In this document: positions 1 to 8,507 of the stretch, in pieces
How the letters are laid out: every line of letters starts with the position of its first letter
Numbering within the stretch: position 1 is the first letter of the stretch
NCBI GenBank assembly: GCA_002436005.1
Contig: DIXG01000066.1
Location: 2,456 to 45,266, forward strand
Direction of reading: 5' to 3'
Length of the DNA: 42,811 bases
Source: Anaerolineaceae bacterium UBA6086
GTDB lineage: Bacteria > Chloroflexota > Anaerolineae > Anaerolineales > Anaerolineaceae
Notes under the pieces: generated by a model
The model's database searches: none
Seen by the model: only the letters and a program-made list of their open reading frames with translations
What the model was told of the DNA's origin: nothing
Program-made: the position numbers and the translations under genes

Positions 1-1
1 C

Positions 2-88
2 AAAGGCACGCATCAGGAATTGATGAAGACCTGCACCACCTATCAAGAAATTGCCATGTCGCAACTGAGCAAGGAGGAACTGGCATGA
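2..88 (+). CDS. ABC transporter, C-terminal end only (cut by window edge)
   Basis: Only the last 28 codons are present, starting outside the window. They read as the usual tail of an ABC exporter: a Gly-x-His-x-Glu-Leu-Met segment follows the nucleotide-binding domain, then a short helix with Tyr-x-Glu-Ile and a charged tail ending Lys-Glu-Glu-Leu-Ala. The TGA stop overlaps the ATG of the next ABC gene (ATGA at 85-88), so the two are translationally coupled. This is typical of heterodimeric ABC exporters of the multidrug/lipid type. The substrate cannot be deduced. Confidence 0.75.
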   Translation, partial: KGTHQELMKTCTTYQEIAMSQLSKEELA

Positions 89-1971
89 GCGAAAATCAGA
101 AACCAAACAAATCTCAAAACGAAAACCAGTCATCCCAACCATCCGTTAGACGAGGTGGGGGCGGCGGTCCAATGCGTATGATGCCTGGTGAAAAGCCGCT
201 CGATTTCAAAGGTACGATGAAACAGCTGATCGGCTACCTTGGCAAATACAACTGGATCATTGTCATTGTCCTGCTCCTCGCGGCAGCGTCCACTGTATTC
301 CAAATTTTTGGACCCAAGATTCTAGGTCAGGCGACCACCCTCATCTTTGAGGGCGTGATGGACCAGATCTCAGGGTCTGGTGGGGGCATTAATTTCAGTG
401 CTGTGGCAGATATCCTGATTCGTGTGCTGATTTTGTACGTCATCTCTGCATTCCTAAATTTCCTTCAGGGATATGTCATGTCGGGCGTCTCCATGGACAT
501 CACCTACCGCTTCCGCCAGGACATTGCCAAAAAAATTAACCGCCTCCCCCTGCAATACTTCGATCGGGTCAGCCAGGGAGAAGTGCTCTCACGGGTGACA
601 AACGATGTGGATACCGTCAGCCAGACTCTCAACCAGAGCATGTCTCAGATTATCCGATCCACATCAATGGTTGTGGGTATTCTGATCATGATGCTGTCGA
701 TCAGCTGGACGATGACGATCATCGCCATTTTGACCGTGCCGCTATCGTTTGTTGCGATCCGCATCATCGTACGCCATTCGCAAAAATACTTCAAACAGCA
801 GCAAGAATATCTCGGACTTATCAACGGACATATTGAAGAAATGTTTGGTGGGCATCTGGTTGTCAAAGCCTTCAATGCAGAAGCCGATTCCATCAAGACC
901 TTTTCGGGGCTCAATGACACGCTCTTCAGTTCAGCATTGCTATCCCAATTTCTATCCCATTTGATGATGCCCATCATGCGCCTGATCAGCAACCTGGGCT
1001 ATGTGGCAGTCAGCATCCTGGGCGGCTATTTAGTGATCCGCAGGACGATTTCTGTCGGTGATATCCAGGCGTTCATCCAATATGTACGCTCTTTCAACCA
1101 GCCGCTGCAGGAAATTGCCAATATCTCAAATGTCCTTCAGCAGACGGCTGCAGCTGCCGAGCGGGTATTTGAATTTCTCAATGAAGAAGAGGAAATTCCA
1201 GAGACCAGTCATCCGATCCTGATCGAAACTGTCGAAGGCAAGGTCGAATTCCAGCATGTTCGCTTTGGTTATGATCCTGATGAGGTCATCATTAAAGATT
1301 TCTCGTTCATTGCCAAACCCGGGCAAAAGACAGCCATCGTTGGACCGACAGGCGCAGGCAAAACCACACTGGTCAAATTGCTGATGCGGTTTTATGATGT
1401 GGACAGCGGCGCGATTCTGATTGATGGGCACAACATCAAAGACTTCACAAGGCAGGACCTGCGCAAGATGTTTGCCATGGTCTTGCAAGACACCTGGCTC
1501 TACAACGATACCATTGCAGAAAATATTCGCTATGGGCGAGAGGATGCGGAAATGGATGAGATCATCCAGGCAGCCGTCACTGCCCATGTAGATCACTTTA
1601 TCCGTACCATGCCAGGTGGTTATGAGATGGTCCTGAACGAAGATGCCTCCAATATCTCCTCAGGGCAAAAGCAGTTGATGACAATTGCCCGTGCCATACT
1701 GGCAGATCCACCGATTTTAATTCTGGATGAAGCTACCAGCTCTGTGGATACCCGCACTGAAGTGCTCATCCAGCAAGCCATGGACCGCCTGATGCACGGA
1801 CGCACCAGCTTTATCATCGCCCACCGGCTTTCAACCATCCGCAATGCGGACCTGATCCTGGTCATGCGCGATGGCGACATTGTCGAACAGGGCAGCCATG
1901 AGGATCTGCTGGAGATGAAAGGTTTCTATGCTGAACTCTATTACAGCCAGTTTGAAATGCAGCCCGGATAA
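85..1971 (+). CDS. ABC exporter half-transporter (fused permease and ATPase)
   Basis: 628 aa fused transmembrane and nucleotide-binding protein, of usual family length. The first ~50 residues are hydrophilic with a Gly-rich stretch. About six membrane segments follow to residue ~340. The ATPase domain has Walker A (GPTGAGKTT, ~420-428), an ABC signature variant NISSGQKQ (~523-530), Walker B ILDE (~546-549) and the switch His in IAHRLST (~577). The catalytic Glu after Walker B is present, so this subunit should hydrolyse ATP. It overlaps the upstream ABC gene by 4 nt and probably forms a heterodimeric exporter with it. Substrate unknown: drugs, lipids or peptides are all possible. Members of this family (LmrA/MsbA/BmrCD type) act in the cytoplasmic membrane. 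Confidence 0.93.
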   Translation: MSENQKPNKSQNENQSSQPSVRRGGGGGPMRMMPGEKPLDFKGTMKQLIGYLGKYNWIIVIVLLLAAASTVFQIFGPKILGQATTLIFEGVMDQISGSGGGINFSAVADILIRVLILYVISAFLNFLQGYVMSGVSMDITYRFRQDIAKKINRLPLQYFDRVSQGEVLSRVTNDVDTVSQTLNQSMSQIIRSTSMVVGILIMMLSISWTMTIIAILTVPLSFVAIRIIVRHSQKYFKQQQEYLGLINGHIEEMFGGHLVVKAFNAEADSIKTFSGLNDTLFSSALLSQFLSHLMMPIMRLISNLGYVAVSILGGYLVIRRTISVGDIQAFIQYVRSFNQPLQEIANISNVLQQTAAAAERVFEFLNEEEEIPETSHPILIETVEGKVEFQHVRFGYDPDEVIIKDFSFIAKPGQKTAIVGPTGAGKTTLVKLLMRFYDVDSGAILIDGHNIKDFTRQDLRKMFAMVLQDTWLYNDTIAENIRYGREDAEMDEIIQAAVTAHVDHFIRTMPGGYEMVLNEDASNISSGQKQLMTIARAILADPPILILDEATSSVDTRTEVLIQQAMDRLMHGRTSFIIAHRLSTIRNADLILVMRDGDIVEQGSHEDLLEMKGFYAELYYSQFEMQPG

Positions 1972-1984
1972 CAAATAATCGTTT

Positions 1985-2045
1985 GCGCCGGTCTCCTGAC
2001 CAGTTGGCGCCGGTCTCCTGACCAGTTGGCGCCGGTCTCCTGACC
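1985..2045. repeat. 22-bp tandem repeat, 2.8 copies
   Basis: A 22-bp unit starting gcgccggtctcctgacc and ending agttg is repeated at 1985, 2007 and 2029; the third copy stops after 17 bp. The visible copies are identical. It sits just after the ABC gene stop and before the terminator hairpin. No coding function is evident. Confidence 0.9.
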
Positions 2046-2118
2046 GTGCGCTTAGAATCTTGCTGGTGAGCACACCAGTGAAAACGGGAAGAATGACCTT
2101 GCTACAACCAATAACAAA

Positions 2119-2147
2119 AAACCGCTCAGCGATTAACTGGGCGGTTT
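2119..2147 (-). terminator. rho-independent terminator (distal of two behind tRNA-Ser)
   Basis: Stem accgctcag (2121-2129) pairs with ctgggcggt (2137-2145) with one G-U pair. A-rich sequence on the left gives a run of U on the minus strand and T-rich sequence on the right gives one on the plus strand, so it may also stop the ABC transcript. It is a near copy of the hairpin at 2253-2279. Confidence 0.75.
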
Positions 2148-2157
2148 TTCTTTCCAA

Positions 2158-2206
2158 CGGGGAGGGTCGTGAAGCGCTCCCGAAGGGAGGTGGATTCGAA
2201 CCAACT
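2158..2206 (-). pseudogene. degenerate tRNA-Ser 3' end fragment
   Basis: The block from the terminator at 2119 onward aligns with the block from 2253 onward (hairpin, ~10 nt linker, acceptor 3' strand) at roughly 80-85% identity by eye. After cggggagggt (2158-2167) this copy carries about 24 extra bases (2168-2191) that can fold on themselves (ctcccgaagggag). The T-arm sequence ggattcgaacc then resumes. The anticodon half is missing, so this is a duplicated and truncated tRNA 3' end, not a working tRNA. Confidence 0.6.
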
Positions 2207-2252
2207 GAAACCTGATCTCAATAAATGAATTAAAGACAATGTATTAAAACAT

Positions 2253-2279
2253 AACCGCCCAGCAATTAACTGAGCGGTT
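2253..2279 (-). terminator. hairpin just downstream of tRNA-Ser
   Basis: Stem aaccgcccag (2253-2262) pairs with ctgagcggtt (2270-2279). It lies 11 nt beyond the tRNA 3' end. The U-tract on the minus strand is weaker than in the copy at 2119-2147. Confidence 0.6.
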
Positions 2280-2289
2280 GTTCATTCCA

Positions 2290-2377
<88 letters not shown>

Positions 2378-2403
2378 CTATTCAATATTATCAAACGTGG
2401 AAA

Positions 2404-2432
2404 ATTATACCAGACACATACCAACATGTTAA
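2404..2432 (-). promoter_or_regulatory. sigma-70 promoter for tRNA-Ser
   Basis: On the minus strand, -35 TTAACA (2427-2432), 17-nt spacer, -10 TATAAT (2404-2409). Initiation would fall about 20 nt before the tRNA. Confidence 0.75.
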
Positions 2433-2554
2433 GCCCAAATTCAGCGAAAAACCTTTTAACAGTCAAAACTTCTCATGATTTGCAAGGTGAATGGTGAAGG
2501 AAACTTTTTTGCAACTTTTCACGCTTTCAGGCGTATATTGAAGTGGAGGTACAA

Positions 2555-2779
2555 ATGTCAGAAAACAATAAACGTGTCCATTGGCTGCTCTACCCCTTCT
2601 GGCTGATCTGGCGATTGGTGATCTGGATCATCGAAGCCACAGGCCGCCTGGTGGGTGCCATCCTCGGGCTGGTATTGATGATTGTGGGGGTGGTGCTCAC
2701 CATCACCGTTGTCGGTGCGATCGTTGGCATCCCGCTGATCATCTTCGGCTTCATGCTGACCGTCCGCAGCATTTTCTAA
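2555..2779 (+). CDS. small two-helix membrane protein, function unknown
   Basis: 74 aa starting MSENNK. This start is preferred over an upstream in-frame GTG at 2543 because ggaggt (2545-2550) sits at good ribosome-binding distance. The protein is almost entirely hydrophobic: an N-terminal aromatic stretch (Trp/Tyr/Phe-rich, residues ~10-28), then a Gly/Val/Ile-rich stretch to residue ~68, giving two membrane helices and no soluble domain. I recognise no named family; short proteins of this type are common hypothetical genes. It is monocistronic, between tRNA-Ser and a convergent lipoprotein gene. TTGCAA (from 2511) and TATATT lie upstream but with a poor 19-nt spacer. Confidence 0.75.
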   Translation: MSENNKRVHWLLYPFWLIWRLVIWIIEATGRLVGAILGLVLMIVGVVLTITVVGAIVGIPLIIFGFMLTVRSIF

Positions 2780-2816
2780 GCCGGATAATTTACAAGCATT
2801 TAAATGTGAGCAAGAA

Positions 2817-3842
2817 TCAGGGGATGGACCAGGTGATGAAGTTCACGCAAATCCCGTTTGAATCCGCTTGCTCAATCGAAAGACGTCCGGGAAACGCTTC
2901 CGAGGTTTGATAGCAAATATAAGTCCCCGCAAAATCATCCGAAAAGCTGATTGCGGTACCTTTCAGATTAGCCTGGCTGCAATCCCCAAAGGTCGGTTTC
3001 GTTCCCTCAAAAACCATCCACACGGTGCCGTTCATTGTGGTCAGAACGTGGGATTCCCCTTCCCCCCTTCGATAGACAAAGTCTGACAGTGTGATATCCG
3101 CAGGATTCTTTTCATCCGAGTCAAGATCAAACTGGTCATTATCCGCCAGTTCCACTTCTCCGGTCAGATAGACCATGGGGGTGCTGGTGATGGTGGGCGT
3201 TGGATAGGGCGTTTCCGTGATGGAAGGCACCACCTCAATTTTCACCCAAAACGGTGCGTCGCCATTGGGACCAATCCCAAATAATTCGCCCTGAGCATTG
3301 CTCAACATCCAGTTGCCCTGGTAAATACCGGGTGAGTCAGGTGCTTCCATATTGACAGTGACATCAATCACCTCACCAGGCCTCACCTCTTGCTGAAGCA
3401 AATTCACCTGAAACGCATTCATGCTGTTTGAAGAGAAAAAACTGACGGCATACTGCCGTGTCCAGGTGCAGGAGCCAGCATTCACCAACCGCCAGGTCTT
3501 CGAAAAACTCTCGCCCGGTGACATCACAGTGCCGTCTGGAATGGTCACATCAAAGGGATGCCCGGCTGCCGCCTGATCGCAGGGCTTTTCAGGCGTGGGA
3601 GTTTGAATGATTGGACGGGTGCGGTCAATCGTCGGAATAAGCGTTTGCGTGAGAGTTGGGGCTGGCGTTTGGGTGGGTTCAGCTTGCGCCGTTTGCGCTG
3701 CATCCAGTGTCGCCTGGTGAATGGCGGTCTCTTCCAAAGCCGCAGCATCCAGAGACGGCAAAGCTTCCTGCTCGCCTGTTCCTGAGCAGGCTGCCAGCAG
3801 GATGATAATTAAACCACTCAAAACAATCCATTTGATTCTCAT
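2817..3842 (-). CDS. lipoprotein with NBR1-type Ig-like domain
   Basis: 341 aa surface lipoprotein. The signal peptide ends in lipobox LAAC, with Cys at ~19. A Thr/Pro/Ala-rich linker spans ~40-85. Residues ~95-205 match the NBR1 Ig-like domain seen in many Chloroflexota extracellular proteins: a Pro-Gly-Glu turn, 'KTWRLVNAGSCTWT' and a Pro-Gly-Ile-Tyr-Gln-Gly-x-Trp strand. A second Pro/Thr linker leads to a C-terminal beta-rich domain (~225-341) of unknown role. The family is presumed to bind partners or carbohydrates outside the cell; the function here is not known. No clear Shine-Dalgarno precedes the ATG, so the transcript may have a very short leader. Confidence 0.85.
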   Translation of the reverse strand: MRIKWIVLSGLIIILLAACSGTGEQEALPSLDAAALEETAIHQATLDAAQTAQAEPTQTPAPTLTQTLIPTIDRTRPIIQTPTPEKPCDQAAAGHPFDVTIPDGTVMSPGESFSKTWRLVNAGSCTWTRQYAVSFFSSNSMNAFQVNLLQQEVRPGEVIDVTVNMEAPDSPGIYQGNWMLSNAQGELFGIGPNGDAPFWVKIEVVPSITETPYPTPTITSTPMVYLTGEVELADNDQFDLDSDEKNPADITLSDFVYRRGEGESHVLTTMNGTVWMVFEGTKPTFGDCSQANLKGTAISFSDDFAGTYICYQTSEAFPGRLSIEQADSNGICVNFITWSIP

Positions 3843-3910
3843 AATAACAAATTTGATTCTACCTTAATTAATCGTGCCATTGGTGAGAGTTCAATGAGAG
3901 CAGGTTTCTC

Positions 3911-3939
3911 TTGTCAGGAACTCAAGAGTAAAGTATAGT
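3911..3939 (+). promoter_or_regulatory. sigma-70 promoter for the Agl23-like gene
   Basis: -35 TTGTCA (3911-3916), 17-nt spacer, -10 TATAGT (3934-3939), about 53 nt before the ATG at 3993. Confidence 0.75.
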
Positions 3940-3992
3940 ACTAAAACTAAGAACAAAAATGAACATCAACCTGATCTAAACACAGAAGAAAA

Positions 3993-6900
3993 ATGATGAC
4001 GATGACCCCAAAAATTGACTCATGGTTGGATCGGCCTGTGTTCCCTTTCTGGCCTCATTTCACAATTTACCACCTGCTGATCACCCTGATCTTGATCACG
4101 GCTGTGCTCAGCCGATTCATCATGCTGGGCGAAAGGGTTATGAGTCATGATGAGGTTAATCATGTGGTGCCTGCCTACACCTTCTATACCGGCGGGGGAT
4201 ATCGCTATGACCCCGTGACCCATGGACCATTACAATTCCACCTGATCACGCTTTCCTACACGCTGTTTGGCGACAGCGACTTTTCAGCCCGCATTCCAGA
4301 CGCCGTGTTTGGCGTTGCTGTTGTCGCCTTTGCATTGTTTGCATTCAAAGATTACCTGGGGCGTGCGGGATCGCTGGTGGCTGGTTTTCTTTTCACCATC
4401 TCGCCCTACATCTCTTTTTACAGCCGCTATACCCGCAATGAAATTTATATCGTTTTTTGGGGGATGGCACTGCTGTGGGGCATTTTGCGGTATCTGGAGC
4501 ACGGGCGCAAGAAAACGCTCCTTTTCATCACCATCATCACAGCCTTGCACTTTACCGATAAAGCAACATCTTACATATTTACTGCAGAATTGTTGATCTT
4601 CCTGGCTGTGATCCTGATCGCCCGCCTGATCACCAAACCTTGGGCAACCAAACAACTGCGCACAACCTTCCTGGCAATTATTGTCCTGACCTTCATTCTT
4701 GGGCTGGTCTTGTTTGGCTTCAGCTACAATGCCCTCTCCAATGCCCCCTCCGCAGAGGGGAATGATAGCGTGGGTATTATGATCAGCGAACTCCCCGGCT
4801 CCACACGCCTACTGATTGGCGGATTGGGGCTGGCTATGCTGGTGGGATTGGTGCTGGCAACCTACTTCCTGATCAAGGGTATCGGCTGGCAGGGTGTGCG
4901 GGAAGAGCGCACCTTCGACTTATTGATTTTGCAGGGCACGATTGTACTGCCGCTTCTGGCAGCGCTGCCTATGGACATTCTCGGCTTTAACCCGCTGGAT
5001 TATAGCACTAATGGCATTCTCACTTCTGTTTTGTTTGTCGTTCCCTTATTCATCATTGCCCTGCTGATCGGCATCTGGTGGAACTGGAAGGTGTGGGCGC
5101 TCAATATCGGCATATTTTGGGGTATCTTCATTATCTTTTATACAACGCTCTTCACCCAGGGCAGCGGTTTTGCCGCAGGGCTGGTGGGCGCGCTGGGGTA
5201 CTGGATTGCACAGCAAGGGGTCACGCGCGGCACCCAACCGCTCTATTACTATGCGCTGGTTCAAATTCCGATGTATGAATTTCTCCCCGCCTTTGGCACA
5301 CTGCTCGCCGCCGCGATCGGCTTGCCCGGCGTTGTCCGTTCTCTAAAATATGATAAGGGGCAGCCCGAAGCAGGCCACACAGCAGAACCGCTAACGCCAG
5401 AATTAGCGCTCGAAGGGGAGCAGAATGTAGAAATTGAACTAACTCCAGATCTGGATCCTGGATTGGATCCTGGATTGGATCCTGGATTGGAACCGGGGCT
5501 GGAGCCAGGGCTGGGGTTAGACCTGAAAAATGGGTCGGAACCCAATCTGGAAGAGGCAATCGACATACCCGTCTCGCGGCTGATGGACAACGAAGGCGAG
5601 CAGCGGCAGCCGCCTGTGCTGGCACTGCTCCTATACTGGTCTGCCATGAGCCTGTTTGCCTTCAGCTTTGCCGGAGAGCGTATGCCTTGGCTGACCACGC
5701 ACATCGCCATGCCCATGATCCTGACCAGCGGCTGGAGCATTGGGCACTTGCTGGAGTCCTTTGACTGGTCTCACTTCAAGAAACACACAGGCTGGCTGGT
5801 CGTGATCCTGGGAACACTGTTCCTGTTGACCACATTCCGAACGTTTTCCACGCTGACCGGCCCCACCCCGCCTTTCCAGGGGAAAGAGCTGGCACAGCTG
5901 GAAGCAACCAGCACGTTCATGCTGGCTTTCATAGCGATGGTGGGCTCTGCGGTCAGCCTGTACTTCTTACTGGCGAAGTGGACCCTCAGACAGGTGATCA
6001 AGCTTGCCCTGATCCTCTTCATTGGGATCCTTGTGCTGATCACTATGCGGACTTCATTCAGAGCAAATTTCATCCTCTATGATACAGCCAAAGAATTTCT
6101 GGTTTACGCTCATGCTGCCCGCGATCCAAAAGATGTGCTGGAACAGGTGGAAGAAATCAGCCACCGCCTGACCGGCGGTAAGGGTATCAAGGTCGCCTAT
6201 GACAACGACCTGCTTTATCCCTATTGGTGGTATTTCCGTGACTACCCCAACAAAGTTTGGTATTCCGAAAATCCCACACGTGATCTGCGAGAAGCACCGA
6301 TCATCCTGGTAGGCAGTGGTAATTACGGACAAATCGATGCAATTGTCGGCAATGATTACATCCGATTTGATTATCACCGGTTGTGGTGGCCTTCGCAGGC
6401 CTATTACAACCTGACCTTCCAGCGGGTATGGAATGCCCTGATTAACCCGGAGATTCGCTCAGCGCTCTGGCAAATCTGGTTCAATCGTAATTATGAACCC
6501 TACAGCCGGCTGGCGAACATCGACACATTGACCATTGAAAACTGGCAGCCATCTGATTCCTTCCGCATGTATCTGCGCAAAGATGTAGTCTCCCAAATCT
6601 GGGAATATGGTGCGGCGCCTGTCATGCTTGAGCCTGCCGTGGACCCCTATGAGGCAAATACACTGACTATTGAAGCAGACCGGATCCTCTATGGCGACGG
6701 GCAGTATCAATTCAATGCACCAAGAGACATCGCCTTAGCCCCGGATGGCACACTCTATGTTGCCGATTCCAAGAATCATCGCATCCTGCATCTTGACTCA
6801 GATGGCAGCCTGCTCCACACCTGGGGACAGTTTGGCGCCACAGACTATACCAACAACATTGAAGCCGCGCCAGGTACATTCAACGAGCCCTGGGGGGTGG

Positions 6901-7646
6901 CAGTTGGTCCCGATGGTTCGGTCTTTGTGGCGGACACATGGAATAATCGCATCCAAAAGTTCACCCCAGAGGGTGAGTTTGTGACCATGTGGGGTCAATT
7001 TGGCGCTGCCGAATCCCGCTATCACTTCTGGGGACCGCGCGGCGTGGCTGTGGATGCCGAGGGTCATGTCTTCATCACAGATACTGGCAACAAACGGGTG
7101 GTGATTTTCGACAGTGAGGGTAATGATCTGGCAACCCTGGGCGGCGCGGGGTTTGGCGTGGGACAGTTTGATGAACCTGTTGGCATCGAAGTGGATGACC
7201 AGGGACGGCTTTACATTGCAGACACCTGGAATAAGCGCATTCAAGTCATGCTCCCCGGAGAATCCCCCTTCACTTATCCCTCCAACATCGCCTGGGATAT
7301 TGACGCCTGGTTTGGTGAATCGCTGGATAACAAACCCTTCCTGGCTGTCGACTCAGATTACAACACCTACGTCGCAGATCCCATCATGGGACGCGTGCTC
7401 GTTTTTGACCAGCAGGGCAATTTCCTCGCTGCCTGGGGTGAATTTGGAACGGGTAATGCCGAGATCGGGATTGTAGGCGGATTGGCAGTCAGCCCTGATG
7501 GAACGATTTGGGTTTCAGATGTTAACAACAATCGCCTGATGGTCTTCAGCCTGCCGGATCTTACCAGCAGCGAATTGCCAGATCTCAATGGGTCAGAAGC
7601 CTTGTCTGAGCCGCCAGAACTTGAGAATCCCTTCGACAATAATTGA
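3993..7646 (+). CDS. GT-C membrane glycosyltransferase (Agl23/TIGR03663-like) with C-terminal NHL propeller
   Basis: 1217 aa. The N-terminal ~890 residues form a polytopic GT-C enzyme. The first helix (~25-45) is followed by the acidic pair Asp53-Glu54 in a loop (VMSHDEVNH), as in the GT-C families that use polyprenyl-linked sugars; the closest match I recognise is the 'flippase activity-associated protein Agl23' group. An acidic Asp-Pro-Gly-Leu repeat linker (~482-515) splits two membrane halves. Residues ~900-1190 contain about six NHL-type repeats (pattern P-x-G-[IV]-A-V-x-x-D-G-x-[VL]-[YF]-V-A-D-[ST]-x-N-x-R-[IV]), predicted to form an external beta-propeller. Likely role: sugar transfer onto surface lipids or proteins, with the propeller binding substrate (inference). 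It is a single gene ending at a shared terminator. The start has weak ribosome-binding sequence; ATGs at 3996 and 4002 are alternatives. Confidence 0.85.
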   Translation: MMTMTPKIDSWLDRPVFPFWPHFTIYHLLITLILITAVLSRFIMLGERVMSHDEVNHVVPAYTFYTGGGYRYDPVTHGPLQFHLITLSYTLFGDSDFSARIPDAVFGVAVVAFALFAFKDYLGRAGSLVAGFLFTISPYISFYSRYTRNEIYIVFWGMALLWGILRYLEHGRKKTLLFITIITALHFTDKATSYIFTAELLIFLAVILIARLITKPWATKQLRTTFLAIIVLTFILGLVLFGFSYNALSNAPSAEGNDSVGIMISELPGSTRLLIGGLGLAMLVGLVLATYFLIKGIGWQGVREERTFDLLILQGTIVLPLLAALPMDILGFNPLDYSTNGILTSVLFVVPLFIIALLIGIWWNWKVWALNIGIFWGIFIIFYTTLFTQGSGFAAGLVGALGYWIAQQGVTRGTQPLYYYALVQIPMYEFLPAFGTLLAAAIGLPGVVRSLKYDKGQPEAGHTAEPLTPELALEGEQNVEIELTPDLDPGLDPGLDPGLEPGLEPGLGLDLKNGSEPNLEEAIDIPVSRLMDNEGEQRQPPVLALLLYWSAMSLFAFSFAGERMPWLTTHIAMPMILTSGWSIGHLLESFDWSHFKKHTGWLVVILGTLFLLTTFRTFSTLTGPTPPFQGKELAQLEATSTFMLAFIAMVGSAVSLYFLLAKWTLRQVIKLALILFIGILVLITMRTSFRANFILYDTAKEFLVYAHAARDPKDVLEQVEEISHRLTGGKGIKVAYDNDLLYPYWWYFRDYPNKVWYSENPTRDLREAPIILVGSGNYGQIDAIVGNDYIRFDYHRLWWPSQAYYNLTFQRVWNALINPEIRSALWQIWFNRNYEPYSRLANIDTLTIENWQPSDSFRMYLRKDVVSQIWEYGAAPVMLEPAVDPYEANTLTIEADRILYGDGQYQFNAPRDIALAPDGTLYVADSKNHRILHLDSDGSLLHTWGQFGATDYTNNIEAAPGTFNEPWGVAVGPDGSVFVADTWNNRIQKFTPEGEFVTMWGQFGAAESRYHFWGPRGVAVDAEGHVFITDTGNKRVVIFDSEGNDLATLGGAGFGVGQFDEPVGIEVDDQGRLYIADTWNKRIQVMLPGESPFTYPSNIAWDIDAWFGESLDNKPFLAVDSDYNTYVADPIMGRVLVFDQQGNFLAAWGEFGTGNAEIGIVGGLAVSPDGTIWVSDVNNNRLMVFSLPDLTSSELPDLNGSEALSEPPELENPFDNN
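5451..5515. repeat. 12-bp coding minisatellite (DPGL/EPGL units)
   Basis: Tandem 12-bp units of the form gatcctggattg, three nearly identical then three diverged, encode Asp/Glu-Pro-Gly-Leu repeats in the linker of the glycosyltransferase. Copy changes keep frame, so linker length can vary without breaking the gene. Confidence 0.85.
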
Positions 7647-7673
7647 AATCGACCCACTTCTTGGTTGAATCTA

Positions 7674-7708
7674 AAAAGAGGGCGCTTGTCTGAACTGCGT
7701 CCTCTTTT
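7674..7708. terminator. bidirectional terminator between convergent genes
   Basis: aaaagagggcgc (7674-7685) pairs with gcgtcctctttt (7697-7708), with one G-U pair and A/T runs on both sides. It lies between the glycosyltransferase stop (7646) and the rplT stop (7730) and serves both strands. Confidence 0.85.
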
Positions 7709-7729
7709 GTTGCCAGATTGATGTCGTGC

Positions 7730-8077
7730 TCAGCTCAGTGCTTTTTCAACAACTGCAGCAAAGGCTTCGGGTTCACGAACTGCCAGATCAGCCAGCATCT
7801 TTCGATTCAGGTTGATGTTGGTCTCGCGCAACCCATGGATCAGCTTGCTGTAGGTCGTCCCATTCAGCCTGGCTGCCGCATTAATGCGGGCAATCCACAG
7901 TCTGCGCAAATCTCGTTTGCGATTTCGTCGGTCACGATAAGCATACCATTGGCTTTTCAGGTACTGCTCATTTGCCCGGCGAAAAAGCTTGCTCTTGGTC
8001 CCGTAGTAACCTTTATTGAGCTTCAGGATTTTCTTGTGCCGCCGATAACCTTGCGGCCCACTTTTTACACGTGCCAT
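7730..8077 (-). CDS. rplT: 50S ribosomal protein bL20
   Basis: 115 aa, normal length. The N-terminus MARVKSG, the very basic helix (KRDLRRLWIARINAA) and the C-terminal globular part with LNRKMLADLA are diagnostic of bL20. The protein binds 23S rRNA early in 50S assembly and in many bacteria represses its own operon. It is the third gene of infC-rpmI-rplT. The ATG follows AGGAGA by 5 nt. The transcript ends at the convergent terminator at 7674-7708. Confidence 0.98.
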   Translation of the reverse strand: MARVKSGPQGYRRHKKILKLNKGYYGTKSKLFRRANEQYLKSQWYAYRDRRNRKRDLRRLWIARINAAARLNGTTYSKLIHGLRETNINLNRKMLADLAVREPEAFAAVVEKALS

Positions 8078-8174
8078 ATCATTCTCCTTTGCGAGCCCCT
8101 GGGCGCCAGTGAGTCAAATCTATCACTCGTTGCAAACACCCAACAGCCGCAACCATAAAATTAATCCAACAAAG

Positions 8175-8411
8175 TTATTTATTCTTGCTCATATAGGGCG
8201 CAAGACGACGCACTTTCTTCTGAAGTGCACGGGTTTTGACGGGGATCATGCGTTCGAACAGCGCTTTGGTGCGATCTGGCGTTCGCCGGCGCAAGTGCCC
8301 TTTGCCGATCTTGGTCCGCATAATGGTGCCGGAGCCTGTCATCTTGAACCGCTTCGAAGTGGCCTTATGAGTCTTCATTTTATACTTGCCATCTTTAGGT
8401 TTACGTGGCAT
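8175..8411 (-). CDS. rpmI: 50S ribosomal protein bL35
   Basis: 78 aa. Core 'MKTHKATSKRFKMTGSG' and the basic C-terminal half 'RRTPDRTKALFERMIPV' identify bL35. The start at MPRKPKDGKYK is preferred because AGGAG stands 6 nt upstream; it gives an ~11-residue extension over the shortest bL35 proteins, and the internal Met is the conserved family start. Second gene of the infC operon, about 97 nt from each neighbour. Confidence 0.96.
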   Translation of the reverse strand: MPRKPKDGKYKMKTHKATSKRFKMTGSGTIMRTKIGKGHLRRRTPDRTKALFERMIPVKTRALQKKVRRLAPYMSKNK

Positions 8412-8507
8412 ACCTTACTCCTTTCACGAAAATCCTACAGCGCAGGTTTACAGAGCCGTAGGGTATCTGCCTGTTGATTAGATCGAATTTTGAGAAGACC
8501 GAAATCG

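Noticed and set aside
3843..3910. Promoter for the Ig-like lipoprotein gene (TTGAAC with TAATTA or TAGAAT)
   Set aside because: Spacing or hexamer quality is poor for each combination, so no specific promoter is claimed.
5221..5740. Antisense frames of 134 and 159 codons under the glycosyltransferase linker
   Set aside because: They are shadows of the repetitive DPGL-coding DNA; the sense strand has clear GT-C and NHL features.
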